Source: Undaria pinnatifida (taxonomy: Eukaryota > Sar > Phaeophyceae > Laminariales > Alariaceae). Taken from it: DNA of 64,000 bases. A model generated the notes under the pieces. That model worked only from the letters and a program-made list of their open reading frames with translations. It was not told the DNA's origin and did no database searches. The stretch's first letter is position 1, and each line of letters opens with the position of its first letter. The position numbers were made by a program, and so were the translations under genes. Below are positions 1-13,059 of the stretch, in pieces. Where the stretch lies: assembly GCA_012845835.1 (NCBI GenBank), contig JABAKD010000023.1:1971343-2035342 (forward strand), in the 5' to 3' direction.

Positions 1-239
1 TGTCGTGTTGGAGATAAGTGAGAAAATCTGCGTTTGGTCTTTCATCTTGTGCTCGTCGTAACTCGTGGAAGCACTACTCGCATGAGCCAAAAGCGGTGGC
101 TCCAAAAGAACGCAGTAGTACGTCACCGTCTTCTCGCAAAAACGAACGAGAGACGACCTGCGTCACACATGGAGCTTACCCGTTTCCATCGATTCGCACG
201 GAACCTTTCTCGTGTGTGCAAAGGCTCTCATCCACTCCT

Positions 240-777
240 TCCCTTTTATTTTCATCTCTCGCTCTTTCCTGCTCAAACGTCCCACCTAATATCAAAACCC
301 GCCTGAGTAATAAACACTTCACTCACTGGATACCATCTCACTTTTTTCTAAAGCCATCCATGCCGCTGCCCCCCCCCCACCACCGCCCCCCCCGCCCCAA
401 ACGACCCCTCCTTCCCCACCACCCGCACCATCGCCCAGACCGAGCACCACACGTCTACCAAGCCCCTACAATTATGCTACCTGAACCCTTTCTTACCTCC
501 CCCCCCCCCCCCCCCCCCTCCCTCCCCCTTCCCTACCTCCCACCTCCCCACCCCCCTACCCCATCCCACCTCCACCCCCCTGAACACCCCGCACTCTACT
601 CACTGGTTGTACGACTTACAGGACATACATGATAAACAGGTGCATTCTTTCTAAAACCGTCAAATTTATCCTTCAAAAGAATGCATAGTTTCGACGCACA
701 GATTGAGCTATCTCACTCGCCCCCCCCCCGCCCCAACCTCCCCCCCCAACCATGATAGTTTACACGCACATGTTGAG

Positions 778-817
<40 letters not shown>

Positions 818-1204
818 TCCCGTTCGTTTCCCCCCCCCGCGTCAAACCTCGCTCCCTTCTTATCAAAACTTGGCCGCCACGTTCTCTTCACAACTCCACC
901 CTCCCCTAACCTGTTATTCCACTTACAAGTTTCACTTGATTAGCGAAAGCATTTCGTTCCACAGCGGTCAGATATTGTCCCCCTTCAGAAACGGGTTTTA
1001 TAGTTTCCGCGTACAGACTGACTGAAAACACCCTGTGGACCCTGATAGCTACATTGTATTAGCAAGGGGAGTCGCCGACCCATATCCTTAATGAGGACAC
1101 ATAACCCGTAATACTACGCGCGATCGAAGTATTACACACAGCATGCGAAGATGTGTTTCGACAAAATGTTCGATCTCACAGCTGGAGTGCATTTTCATTT
1201 TTTT
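240..1204 (+). mobile_element. Family A retroposon-like copy A1, near full length
   Basis: The order seen in every long copy is: a pyrimidine-rich start, ATGCCGCTG, C-rich tracts with CCCGCACCATCG, poly-C, TGATCAAAACC, TTATTCGACTTACAAG, TTTCCGCGCACAGACTGACT, GGGGAGTCGCCGACC, GATCGGAGTATCACACACAGC, and an end at CACAGCTGGAGTG plus T-rich tail. A1 has all blocks, with a 30+ base poly-C run near 781-815. Confidence 0.75.
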
Positions 1205-1715
1205 GAAGAACGGGAAAACTCCTCGAAGTGCATAGTAGTTTGCTCCTATCCACCTCATATTTAAAGTAATGCTACGATGGCTTCGCGTGGGTGCCGGCAT
1301 TCATGCTCCGGGTAGGGCAGGGCAGCACTTGGACTCGTTTGATTCAATATTTGATATAAGAGTAAAAGCCGGTACGACATAACACATAGTCTACCCGTGT
1401 ACAACGAAGTATAATGCTAAGATATATGTAGAGACTGACGGTGGACTACATGCTACTTCTGTCGTTTCCCGTCGTTTCTTGCGTGAATCCTATCCCGAGC
1501 TCCATCATATATATTTCGATCGATGAATCCGAGCCCAAGCAGACTGACCGTCTAGTGTGGCCACGAAGAGACGTTTCGAGTGCGTTTCATGACGTCCCGA
1601 CTGAACCAAGCATCCAGCACCAGCAGCGGGATGACCAAATATTCGCTGCATGTTCTCTACGTAGCATCTGACCGTCGCGCAGTGAGCCAGCTTCTGCTTT
1701 TACATGCATGACACC

Positions 1716-2551
1716 ATAATACAATACGCGCGATCGGTGCGTCACACACAGCTTGTAAAGATGAGTTTCGACAAAAATATGCTTGTATTTATATGTTTAT
1801 TTTTTCCTCGCTTTCTCTTGCTTAAACGCCCCACCTACTATCGAAATCCGCCACAGTAATAGACACTTCCACGCCCTGGATATCGCCTCATTATCGTTTC
1901 AGAGCCGTCAATGCCGCTGCTGCAATTCTCACCCACCCCCGCCCCCAACGTCCCCTCCTTCCCCACCACCCGCACCATCGCCTAGACCTAGCACCACGCG
2001 TATAGCAAACCCCTACATATATGCGACCTAAAGCCCTCCCCCCCCGCCCCCGGTCCCCCCCGCCACATTCCCACCCCCTCATCCACAAGAACTATTTGTA
2101 GTTTCCACGCACAAATTGACCTGCCCCACCCGTCCCCTCCACCCCCTCCCCCTCTCCCGCCCCCCTTTTGATCAAAACCAGGCCCCCTCTTCTTTCAAAA
2201 CTCCGCCCCACACCCCTCACCGGTTATTCGACTTACAAGATTCACTTGATCAAAGGTTACATTTCCCTTCACAGCTGTCAGATTTTGTCTCCCTCAGAAA
2301 CGGGTTTTATAGTTTCCGCGCACAAACTGACTAACATCAACCTGTTGACCCTGATAGCTGCACTGTAGTTGTAAGGGGAGTCGCCGACCTATATCCTTAA
2401 TGAGGACACACAACTCGTAATGCGCGCGATCGGAGTATCACACACAGCTTGCAAGATGAGTTTCGACGAAATATTCGATCTCACAGCTGGAGTGTGTAGT
2501 TTAAATATTTAATAATTAAATATTCGTTTTCACAGCTGGAGTGTATTTTCA
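1716..2551 (+). mobile_element. Family A copy A2 with extra 3'-end fragments
   Basis: A near full-length copy from about 1786 to 2505. Directly upstream (1716-1785) lies a fragment of the 3' end (CACACACAGCTTG, GAGTTTCGACAAAA), and downstream (2519-2551) a third fragment, CACAGCTGGAGTG. The 3' end is thus present three times in direct orientation. Confidence 0.7.
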
Positions 2552-3082
2552 TGTATATCAAAAATACTTCACGTCGACGTAATTGTTTACAGACACACGT
2601 ATGCCACGATTAGTTTTGAGTCACGAAACGTGTTCGTAACCGCTGGGCTTGAAGACTGTGTTTTTGCTGCTACTCGAATCGTCTGATTAAGTGTACATTG
2701 TTTGCTGGGCTAGCGCGTAGATTTTCTTTTGTCGGATTGCGCCGCCATTTTTTCATGTTTATGAGGTAATGTGTCTGATTCCTCACTTTGGTAGCTCAGA
2801 CACGATGTTTAACTACCGTAGTGATGACTTTTCAACCCATCACAAAATATTGAGCGACTCACCAATACAGCCACACGATGGCAAACGTTGTGCGCATGTG
2901 CAGGGAGTTCATCATGTGCACCATCTCAAAAAACAGGCAAGACCTGGGGGTGGACGCCAAGGAAGGGCAAGTAAATGACATCTGCAAGGATTAACTAAAC
3001 TCTTGATCATGCTTTCGTAACCTTTATCTGTACAACGCCTAGTTGGTGACTGGACAGATGACTGCGTACGTAACAATGCCCG

Positions 3083-3587
3083 GTGTTATACGTGACATGC
3101 TCGGTAGGGGGAGCAAACTCTCATTGCAGAACCTGGGGGACAAAAACAAGGCGGAAGTACGTCTTCTCAACCGGAGATGGTGAAAGATCTTTATTGGACC
3201 TGATCAACCAAACAAACAGGACTATGTTCTCGTCAACTTCGTTGGATTTCTTCACAACGCCCAATACGAGCAGAACGGGGCGAACCTTTGGTCTGGGAGC
3301 AGTGGACCAGTATGATAATCAGTTCGCGTCTTCCTTGGTCGGAGTGCCGGGAAAGGGCGCAGCTATGTATGGTCGAGGAAAGAATTCAAGCGATTTGGCA
3401 GTTTGCAGTTATTGTCGATCACGGGATAAAGGAGAGGAGATGTTATGTTTGGAGGTATATTCATGACACATGAGAAAAACGAAAAGGATTTAGGCGATAT
3501 GCCAGCCCGCGGTTATGGTCGATGTCAGGATAAAGGAGAGAGGAGATATTATGCTCGGGGGTATATCCACGGCACATAAGAAAAACG
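3083..3587 (+). pseudogene. Possible gene relic ending in a 105-bp tandem duplication
   Basis: Around 3110-3310 one plus frame reads NLGDKNKAEVRLLNRRW, a stop, then GPDQPNKQDYVLVNFVGFLH and two stops, which looks like an eroded coding sequence. A different plus frame is open from 3083 to 3466 but reads less like a protein. The 3' part is duplicated in tandem: 3379-3481 and 3482-3587 share AGGATAAAGGAGAG, GAGGAGAT, TTATG, GGTATAT and a GAGAAAAACG/AAGAAAAACG end. No family is recognised. Confidence 0.3.
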
Positions 3588-4320
3588 TGATGTTAACTGT
3601 TGTAGTTTTACGGGAATCCCATTCACGCATACATACACGTATCAGCAGGTTTGGAGAATAAGGTAGTAAGCGGGGTCAGCAGAAATCGTTGTTTGTAAGC
3701 GATAGGGAGATATGCCCAAATGTGCTTCTCGGGTTTAGCTTTGGGCTGATGGCAAAACGAGATATTATTTTTTAGAGGATACAAACGGGGTAGGGGGTTG
3801 CGAGTTTTTGTGTGTGTGGTTACTGTTTGTTCACATACACGTCGCTGGAGCATTAGGCACGCTGTGCCCCCAGTTTACAGAGAGAGAAGATGGCGAAGAA
3901 GACGCAAGTGGAACACCTACCCATGCACGTGAACATTCGCACTGAAGTAAGATGAAAAACACATACCATCGTTTTGCTCGTTTGAGTTGTTAGTAGGTTT
4001 GCACCGTGTATATTTTAGCCGGGCAAAGGAAACGGTCAGCTTGACCGGGATAGGGGTAAATGCCGCCCGAGTGGGCAGCCCCAAGTGTTTGATTCTGCGG
4101 CAGGCCGACAACGGCGTGAAGGGCCGGCCTCTCTATTTCAAGTGTTTTTGAGTGTGTGACCAGATTGCATACATACGTCGCAGGAGTGGGCCACGCCCTT
4201 GCAAAGACAACTGTTTATGAAATACATTGCATGTATACAATTGAAGAGAGGAACACCTACTTTGCGGAATTGGAACTCCCACACCCAAATATACATTAAA
4301 TGTATTGTATATATACTTCC

Positions 4321-4325
<5 letters not shown>

Positions 4326-4356
<31 letters not shown>
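4326..4356 (+). repeat. TA dinucleotide microsatellite
   Basis: A pure TA run of about 30 bases. Smaller TA runs sit at 4488-4504, 41272-41290, 47634-47650 and 48694-48712, several beside family A or B copies. Confidence 0.95.
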
Positions 4357-4939
4357 GGAGCAATTCCTTACTTGTGGAACTGGTGATCATGTCATATTCA
4401 TGTCACCGGGCGTGCGTTGATTTTCGGTACCACTTGCCGATCTACGGCAATTTGGTTTGTGGTGTACCCAATATACTGTAAATATAGTATATATATATGT
4501 GTATATGATGATGTAAAGTAGACCAGTACTAGTCTACTTAGTAAAATAAAAAGCAACTTTCAGTTTCCATTCCGCACGTGATCGCATTTTTAGATGACAC
4601 GCTAACTATGTACACACCTGGTATACAACTTGAGTGCCACAACTTGGCGTCGTCCCCGGCCAAGGACTTTAGGGTGGCACCCCTATCGTGGGATGACTCA
4701 TGGCCTATTTCTGACGAATTCGGGTTGAGGACGCCCATCGTTCAGAAATCATTTCAGACCAAACGTGCTGCATCTATAGTGGCATGCGTCCAGCCGAAAA
4801 ATCGACGGAGCATGTGTGTCCCTGCGCGGGGTTGTTCGCCGCGAGGCAATACGATATTATTACTGGTATAGTTGAATTTTCAATTTTCCTAAAAGCCAGT
4901 CATTGTGCGACGTATAGCACCCGCCACGTAAAGTATTAA

Positions 4940-5390
4940 AAATGAAAATACACTCCAGCTGTGAGAACGAAGATATCGTCGAAACTCATCTTTGCAAGCT
5001 GTGTGTGATACTCCGACCGCGCGTATTAAGAGTTGTTGCGTGTCCACATTAAGGATATAGGTCGGTGACTTCCCTTACAACTACAGTGTAGCTATCAGGG
5101 TCAACAGGTTGATGTTAGGCAGTCTGTTCGCGGAAACCCTAAAACACGTTTTTGAGGGGGGACAAATTCTGACAGCTGTGGGGGGAAATGTATCCTTTTA
5201 TCAAGTCAATCCTGTGAGTCGAATAACCGGTGAGGTGGGAGCGGAGTTTTTATGGCCGTGGGGGCCTGGTTTTGATCAGAAGCAAGCGTGGTTGAGGGGG
5301 GGGGGGCAGGAGGGGGGCGGGGGGGCGGGGCGGGGGGGGGGGGGGGGGAGGGGGGCAATTTGTGCGTGTGAGCTATAAATCCTTCTACGG
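4940..5390 (-). mobile_element. Family A copy A3, 5'-truncated
   Basis: Reverse-orientation copy running from the 3' terminal block (ACACTCCAGCTGTGAG at 4950) through the GTCGGCGA-like block (GTCGGTGACTTCCC) to the G-rich tract at 5296-5356. It lacks the upstream ATGCCGCTG part. Confidence 0.7.
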
Positions 5391-5816
5391 GGTTTAGGAA
5401 TAAAAAAAATGAAATTGTTCATCGTTCTTGTCCATCATCTCTTTTTGCTTTCCTTTTTGCTGATGCAAAAAGTCAGGTGTGCTGGCATTCAGCTTGCTTT
5501 TGCCACGCGTGTTCATTGCGCCCATCGTATAGTCGAATCACCTCATTGTACTTCCTATTGGAGTACGATGTCTGTATCGTAATTTGTGATAACAGAGATA
5601 AGCTAATATAATGAACGGGAGGATTCGGCACCGACACGTGTTGTGCTCGATGTAGGTCTGGGTGGGAATGCCAGTCAGTTTTATGCGAGAAACACAAACT
5701 TACAACTATGCGTATTGACGTCTGGTGAAGGCTAGAGGGATATAAGAGGTTTGTATTAAGAACAGTAGGGGCCTCTCCCCTTCAGCATACAAAACGAGCG
5801 AGAGGCCTTTAGATGC

Positions 5817-7920
5817 GTGCTACGTACAGTTGAGGTTAATGGCATTTTACCACGTTTTGGTTTTACGTTTGGTTCTGAACGACGTGGTTTCATCACCCAA
5901 ACACGGCGGCATGATATTCCGTACATATTGAAGATCGACGGCTTTGTGTACCGAGGTCATGTCATTGTTCGCTCGGTGGCACAATCTGTTCGATCCACAC
6001 CGTGACTATGTATGGTGAGCCGTAATAGAAGAAGATGTCCCGACGTAATATTACAGAGGAGAAACGACGCACGTCGGCCAGAGCCTTGGTCAGGTCTTAC
6101 TGTGGCTGTCACTGTACGCCAACCAACTCACGGTCAAGGTAATTTCTTTTTGCGAAGCATATATATCAGCCCCTGGTACGAATGGCCTGAACTGCTAGGC
6201 AGTGAAAACGTGGGTGTTCCCCTCTATATGTGTGCTCTAAGTCTTGAAACATCTAACCGGTGTGTTCAACCGATCGAAACACCCACTTGTTTGTCTGGAT
6301 ACACCAGCCGCAAGAGTGGGCGTTTGCTACTGTTCAATCCCAAATTATACTATCCGAAGGAACTGGCTCTAACATACCGAGTTGAGTTGCTTGTCCTTGA
6401 CGCCGGTCGAGTAGTTTTGAAACCCGATACGGACCCAGGCCACGATATTCCGAAACTTATGGACTTTCTGGGCTAAATGTTTCTGACCAGTCGTGCTCTA
6501 CTGCAGTCGGACACTATCGGTGAGCATGTTGTCCTTATGGGTGTATGGGTGGTGTCTTGGGGTTGCACGAACGAATGTCTTCGAAGTCGTGCTTCGTGCG
6601 TGAGGTATATTAGCTGCCTCGTCTTGGGACCTCAGAAACTCCTGCTGCACCCCGCGCGTGGGGTAGCCCCTTCTTTTAATATCTACACCCCGTACACTTA
6701 ATTTTCTGGTTTGCCGCGCTGTTGTATAAGACACACACTACCCGAAACAACTGTCTCAAAAAAAAATAGCGTATAAACCCCTCGTTAGCGCCGATTCATT
6801 CGCCTTGGAGACCAGATACAGAGTCACAAAATGCGATGGGAGTTTCACTTTTTGGGCAAAACATTTATGGCCGGCTGAGCTCCAAAAAAATGAACTACCA
6901 CCGGCTTCTCTGATATCGGAAGACCAATGCTACGGTGTAAGGGGGCGGGTCCCTTTTCAGATCTTTAATATTCAGTGGGTCCCTGTCACTCGCGCGAGTG
7001 ACCCCCTCTGTTCCTTGCACGGTAACAGGCATTACATCGCGCTGTTTTGTAACAATCTCTTATGTTTTTCCGACAAGGGATGGCTAGCTACGATGCTCAA
7101 AATAAAACAATTACACCGAACGTGTTTTTTGTTGGTGAATTACAGAGAAAGTCGCCCGACGGGCTCAAACACTGTAGTGCAAACAGGGGGTACGACACTT
7201 AACCGTAGCTTTGGTCTGGAGTGATGGTTACACTGCCCGAGGAATGTTGTTCGACGTGAGTCCCGACGCGTGCTGCGATAAAGGTCGTAGCACTGTTTTG
7301 CCCAACAAATGTTCTGACCAATTACACCCCTTAACCTATCCTTTTCGTAATTTTTTTGTTCGTGTTTACGCAATATTGACGTTATATACAAACTAGGGGC
7401 CTCGAGTCTGTTTATGAAGTCAGGCTTTCAGTTTTATCGAAAAATCAACATTATGGTTGTGGTAGCGCTCCTCAAGACACCACCTCGAGAAAGGCAAGAG
7501 GGCACCTGTATCGCAGCACCACGGCTCTCGCGTTTTGGACGATGGGTTGAGCTTCTACTGCGTTGGGAGGTTCGAAACTCCTCCTGCACCCGTAGAGGGT
7601 GCGATTTGACTCCTCCTGTCCACCCATCCATACAGCATTTCTTTCTTCCTCTAGATGCACTGGTCGTGAGAGCGGCCGTTGGCACTGGTTTGACTCGCCA
7701 ATTTTTAACCAAAGCTGGCCCTACTATTCATCTATATATACTTCGAAGTATTAGAGGTACCAATCAAAATATCGCGCGCGTAAAAAAGATGTGCTGGTAT
7801 CCTGATGTAGTGCCAGTGCGCACGCTTTGCGTAGATAGATGGGAACAAGAACCAATGGCACTGTTGGACCAATGCTACGGCAAGGAAGGGACAAATATAT
7901 ATTTGTTTACTATAGCCTAG
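5817..7920 (+). other. Cluster of unrecognised plus-strand open frames
   Basis: Frames of 154 codons (6012-6476), 139 codons (6805-7224) and 168 codons (7414-7920) follow each other on the plus strand. None matches a family I know. Two parts of the cluster resemble each other: 6625-6670 and 7563-7610 share a GAAACTCCTGCTGCACC-like core, and ACCAATGCTACGG occurs near 6925 and 7870. A dyad of family C interrupts the middle frame at 6986-7002. The simplest reading is eroded repeat DNA, but a decayed multi-copy gene cannot be excluded. Confidence 0.3.
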
Positions 7921-9499
7921 AGGTGCAGCAAACATTGTTATTGTTCGCAGTCGAGGCTATTGGCGTAAACTATGGAGCTTCATACGTCACCCAAGCCAAA
8001 CTAACTTTGGAGCAAGGCTCCGGAAGGGGCTAGCCCCTTTTTTCACTGCCTGGCCTGAGACACCCGCATGAGCGACTCTGTACCACTCACTGACCAAATC
8101 GCGTTAGATGGAAGTTGGGCACGGTAGGAGCCATTTTTTTTGCTGCGGCTTGCGGTCACTTCCGCGAAGTATGAGCACCACGGTACGGGAGATACCTTCG
8201 TGTTCGCTGCCGCGTTGAGGCACCTCGCACGAGGGACCCCTAAATACATGCCTCACAGGCAAATTACTGTTGGCAATCGGTTTCTTTCGGGGAAAAAGTG
8301 TAGCCGATAATTCCGTTGGTGATCTATGCACATCAAAAGTAAAGCAGCGGGAAACTCAGGAACGCAAGTAAACCGGGGTGTCAATAGGGCGGGTGGCTCC
8401 CAGCCACTGCAATCGAATGCCCCAAAAATGTGTACTGCCTTAACATCGCCTGGTTCGCAAATGACCGTCATAATAATTTGGTGTACTGAAGCTTTCGTGC
8501 TGTTCTCGGTTTGCCGTGTGAAAACGCCATGGAAGGGTTGGTTTCTCTGCGTCAAACGGATGGGCGTGGTTATTGTCGTCCCGGATTTAGAGGGTCACTC
8601 AGGGGCGAGTGGGTCAAAACCTCACAATCGAGAAAGAGCTATACCCCTTCTACCGAAACCGTGATCTGTAGCAAAAAACAGACCATCAGGTACGCATCAG
8701 GCTAGTAAGTGAAACAGGGCACCAACTCAACCATGGCGAAAACGGGCGACCACGACTGACAAGGCTGAGCTGTTGCATTTCAAAATTCGAACTTATGGAA
8801 CAGTCAAAGTACAGATCCACGTGCATAACGCATCCTCATCAGAACGGAGAAGCTCAGCCTAGGTCGGTTTAGCGATGATTCGTCCCAGGCACGAGTTATC
8901 TAGCATATTATATATGTATATATGAGGGTTTAGAAGAAAGGACGCCCGCTAAAAAAACAATAAAATACATTTTTTGCAAAGCTTTTCAGAGATTATGACC
9001 TCTCTCAGAGAATGACTTGGAGAATAAAAAAACTGCTACCGGAATTAAAAAATCCACGGCCTAGAGATACGAAACGAGAACCGTGAAACAAAAATTGGAT
9101 ATTTGCGACGTGTTGGGGATGATAAGGGTTTCCGTCATTTAGGAAACATGTCAGACGCAAAGTCCTCTCTCTAACGTAGCACTGGTCAAAGGCAATGTTC
9201 ATAGTGAACATATTTCAAAAACGACGCGATGTACGAAAAATGTCGCATGGTTATCAGGTTTTTTATCTGAATGACGACGATTTTGGTTTACACAATATCG
9301 TGGGAACAAGGCCCGAATTGATACCAAATGCTACAGTATTGTTGAATATACCCCACTACTTGTTCACGACAAGGTTTGAGATTCTCGCACGACTGATTCC
9401 TGGCTCCGTACCTGCCTAGTATATGAAGTATATACATTTCGATTTCGTTGGCGAAGCATAGGCAAAGATTTCCTTTGGTGTTCGACATATATACCACCT
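7921..9499. other. Anonymous stretch
   Basis: Contains one family C end (8050-8095) and overlapping open frames of about 100 codons on both strands at 8253-8664 without coding-like composition. Nothing else recognised. Confidence 0.5.
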
Positions 9500-9617
9500 A
9501 TATCCTTAATCGGGACACACAACTCGTAATGCGCGCGATCGGAGTATCACACACAGCTTGCAAAGATGAGTTTCGACGAAATCTTCGATCTCACAGCTGG
9601 AGTGTATTTTAATTTTT
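9500..9617 (+). mobile_element. Family A copy A4, short 3' fragment
   Basis: Only the last 118 bases of the family are present, ending CAGCTGGAGTGTATTTTAA. Flanks share ATATACCA (about 9488-9495 and 9620-9627), a possible target-site duplication. Confidence 0.7.
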
Positions 9618-9769
9618 ATAATATACCAGGCATATTTCAAAACAAAACAGCACGAAGGTAAAGGCCACTCATGATTTGCGGCGTCTGACACCGAAACATG
9701 AGGCCCGAGTTGGTTACAGCTTCAGGAGCAAGGCACGGCAGGGAACGGTTGAACAGTGTATGGTACGGT

Positions 9770-10075
9770 TGGACATAGAGCATGATAGGGTATTTTATAA
9801 TATAAGGTTTAGATTAGGCTACGGTAAGGTAGGGTATTGTAGGGTAGAGGGTAGGGTAGGGTATTGTAGCGTAGGGTAGCATAGGGTATTTTAGGGTCGC
9901 GTAGGGTAGGGCACGGTAAGGTGGGCTACACAGTAGGATGAGGCACGGTCGTTAAAGATGAGGTATATGGGGTACATTAGGGTAAGGTAAGGCAGGGCGA
10001 GGCACGGTATGGTTGGGTACTTTAGGGCAGGCTAATGAAGTCCAGGGGAGTGTAGAATGTCAGTGTCGTGGTAGG
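9770..10075 (+). repeat. Degenerate TAGGG telomere-like block 1
   Basis: Repeated GGGTA / GGGTAG units with many substitutions (for example GTAGGGTAGGGTATTG). No long pure run remains. Confidence 0.85.
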
Positions 10076-11262
10076 TTACGGGTTTTAAAGCTAAGAAAGA
10101 AATACTTAAGACTGACGATTGCTACAACCTATATTTTTTTTTACTTTCCATATTTAGGTTGCCCTTGTCCATAGCGGCGATGTCGATACAGTCCATGCAG
10201 AACACCTCCCGTGTCCAATCTGAAAATTCACAATATGTCGATGTAGAGATGCGTATGTTCTAGTCTACAGAAACGGGCCGCAAGTCAAGCTACCTTGCCA
10301 CGGAATTGGTGTGCACAATGTGTTTCTGTTTTATATACTGTTCATATGAAGAACTCTATACTACGCGACAATGATTAGTCCGATGATGGAGAAAGCAATG
10401 ACCAAAAACGAACACCAAAACAATACCTTGTTTTCAGCAACAACAATGACTTACCGGCGATTTCGGCTCAAGCCCCGTCATTCTTACAGTATACTATCCA
10501 TGCGCGCTCCACACACCTCCAGCGTAGCACGCACCGAATGCAGGCAGGGAACTAAACGCATATATATATATACGATATGCCGGGGGACGATTTGGTTACA
10601 GCGCCCTATAGTACGCGACTAAAACCTACTCTCAATAAAATAGCTTGTGGTAGAAAACATGCAATGCGACTTTACGGCTCTATTGTTCGTTTTTCGTCAC
10701 CCCCCGTTTAGTGCACCAAGGCTCTTAGGTTTCAATTTCCCTCTCCTTACGATTTTCATAGACAGGGTGTCCGACACTGGCCATCGGCATTTGGAACGAC
10801 CGTCTTACCTCCTTGCCGTTACGAAACTGCACGGCAGTTCCATATATCCCACATCGAACCTGTCACCCTTGTTGGAGCGCCTTTGCAGGGATCTATGCTA
10901 CGTACGGTAGAGAGAAAGCGGGAAGGGTTTTGTTTTGTCTGAAACTTCTAAATAGTTTTAGAAATTTCTTGTACCTCACGCGCCGAAACCGTTCTATTAG
11001 CAAGTTGAGAACGACGAGCCCGACGACGAAACCCGTGTGTGGCTACGGTATAATAAGAGTGTTCATATTGCCAAAAAAAAAAAAAAAAAAAATCCGATGA
11101 CTAATTTGTTAGAGGCGCACATGCTACGATATCCTATTCAGATTTTTTTTTTCGAAATTGTTTTTTGGATTACGGGAACTGGACAATTATTTTGCACAAT
11201 TTTCGTCGTGTACCTAGGCTTTGGGATTTTTCATCCGGTTTATCTAGAAGAGAGCATTCACA

Positions 11263-11799
11263 TTATTTTTCACATGTTCTTATTTGGGATATCAGAGATT
11301 TTGAGCTAAAAACGTGAAGAAACTCAGAAAAGAACGTGGCGTGGCCCCATCGTATAGGACACGTCTTGAGTAAAGGATGTCCGTTGTTGCCTGGAACATA
11401 TATTCGGCAAAAAGTGATAGCTCGACCGTAGCACACGTCAAGGGACCAAGGCGATTTTACACGGCAAGATGGGGGCACTTCGATGGCGTCGTTTCTTCCA
11501 CGGACCTGAACAATCGCCACGCGAGCGACAAGACTTGTGATCTTGGGGTTTTCGATAAGTCCAGAACCTCGGAACAATTGTTTGCCACGCTGCTTCACCG
11601 GAATTACGCCTCTCAAGCTCGTTTTCGAGCAAAATCCCGAGCTTTCTCGTGCATCTCTAAGAGGGGAAGATGGGAACACCCGCTTTCCTAGCCCAGCTTC
11701 ATTCGACAGGAAAATATACTGCGGGTGCGTCTTTTGCGGTATAACGTGTCCGAGACAGGGTAGGAAAGCGACGAACGCGACACAGATACACCAGGCCAA
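11263..11799 (-). CDS. Open frame with a signal-peptide-like start, unrecognised
   Basis: From an ATG at 11799 the frame is open for 178 codons. The first 17 residues, MAWCICVAFVAFLPCLG, resemble a secretion signal followed by a hydrophilic region (GLGKRVFPSSPLRDARESSG). GTTCAG/GTCCGT near 11500 could be a donor. The later part runs into the dispersed GTGCTACGG motif (family G), so only the first 100 or so codons could be an exon. Confidence 0.22.
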   Translation of the reverse strand: MAWCICVAFVAFLPCLGHVIPQKTHPQYIFLSNEAGLGKRVFPSSPLRDARESSGFCSKTSLRGVIPVKQRGKQLFRGSGLIENPKITSLVARVAIVQVRGRNDAIEVPPSCRVKSPWSLDVCYGRAITFCRIYVPGNNGHPLLKTCPIRWGHATFFSEFLHVFSSKSLISQIRTCEK

Positions 11800-12696
11800 C
11801 CCAACTCACGAAACAAATTGGTATGGAGCAAAACAAAAACAAAACATTCTACATAATTAAAAATGTTTGGAGTATTGCTGTGTTGCGGGAGTTATGCCGT
11901 CCTTGGGTTGTGACGCTCGTCGGTTTAATAGCTGTTGTTGGCACGTGTTACAATAGAGATAGATAGGTAGCCCTTTTCGTCCATTATTTTTCTGAATTAC
12001 AGGGTTCCTTAACACTAATTCGCCGCATATTAGGCATTTCTTGCATTATTATATTTTTTTGTGTACCTAGACACTTCGAATTTTTATCCGGTAACATCTT
12101 AAGTTTTCTCCAACAAGTCAGTTTTTGGGAGAAGTCTTAATCTCCAAGAGTGAGGGACCTCAGCAAAATATGTGGTGCAACTCTATCGTAGCACGCGTCT
12201 GGTTATCCGTTTTTGGCTACACAATCAAATTTTTACGAAACAGAGGGGTGGGCAGGCTTGCTTCTACTTTTCTATACTGCCACGGTCAATCCACACACTC
12301 ACACGGGGGTAAACCGACGAAACGAAGGTGAGCCATTTTCTTATGGCAGAAAGAGTAACTTACCATCCATTGCGGATGAAGATCACAAAAAAAAAAAATA
12401 ACCAGCACGACCGTTCAAGACCGCGGAAGGAACGGCTGTGTCACTCGTGCGCGAGTCAAGTCAACGAGCACCACTTCGAAAGAAGAATAGGCCCCAAGTG
12501 TGACCCCCCCCCCCGCCCCCCCCTCATTAGAACGGTGGGTTTAGAATTCTGGTACATTGCAAACACCATCTTGTGTGGCGTGGTCAGTAGGTGGTAAGGA
12601 CGGTTAGAGCACAGGACACCCGACGCGGCAAGATCACGGTCATGAAGGGGAAGACGTACCCCAATTTTGCACTACCGTTTTTTTCACCAGTGTCGT

Positions 12697-12885
12697 CGTG
12701 CGAGTGACTCTGAACCTTACAGCCATAAACGCGGCCGTTCGACGATTTTATTGGTGCAGCGTGTAGCCAACCACACCCGTTCGTATCAATACGCGCGAGA
12801 AGAATGTTCAACATTAGCACGAAAAGCCTGATATCACAAGGAACAGGCGGGTCACCCGCGCGAGTGACACCGAACCACGGAAAAA
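12697..12885. repeat. Family C repeat bounded by ACTCG/CGAGT dyads
   Basis: A ~190-bp unit that begins near TGCGAGTGACTCTG and ends GGGTCACCCGCGCGAGTGAC followed by CACCGAACCACGG. Internal shared blocks are GGTGCAGCGTGTAGCC and GAATGTTCAACATTAG. Confidence 0.55.
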
Positions 12886-13059
12886 AAAAATGCACTCAAA
12901 AGGTACTCACCCGCCCAAACCACAGCATTGCTGCAAGATCGTAGGGCTCCTTGCGGTGACGGGTGCCACGGCGGGTGTTGTATTGAAATATTGTCTAGGG
13001 CTTCTCGGTTAAGGACGGCCATGTCAAATGCTTTCGCCCAACAACCTATTGTTTTGATC

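Larger units (their letters stand above)
10076..13059. other. Mostly anonymous stretch
   Basis: Contains a family G motif (10895-10950), an A run at 11071-11090, the weak minus frame at 11799 and a family C copy. Nothing else recognised. Confidence 0.5.

Noticed and set aside
18-632. 204-codon Pro-rich plus frame at the window start
   Set aside because: Its second half is the C-rich part of family A copy A1.
7563-7590. Second tRNA-like GGTTCGAAAC
   Set aside because: The stem around it is only four pairs with an eight-base loop, and no other tRNA feature is seen.
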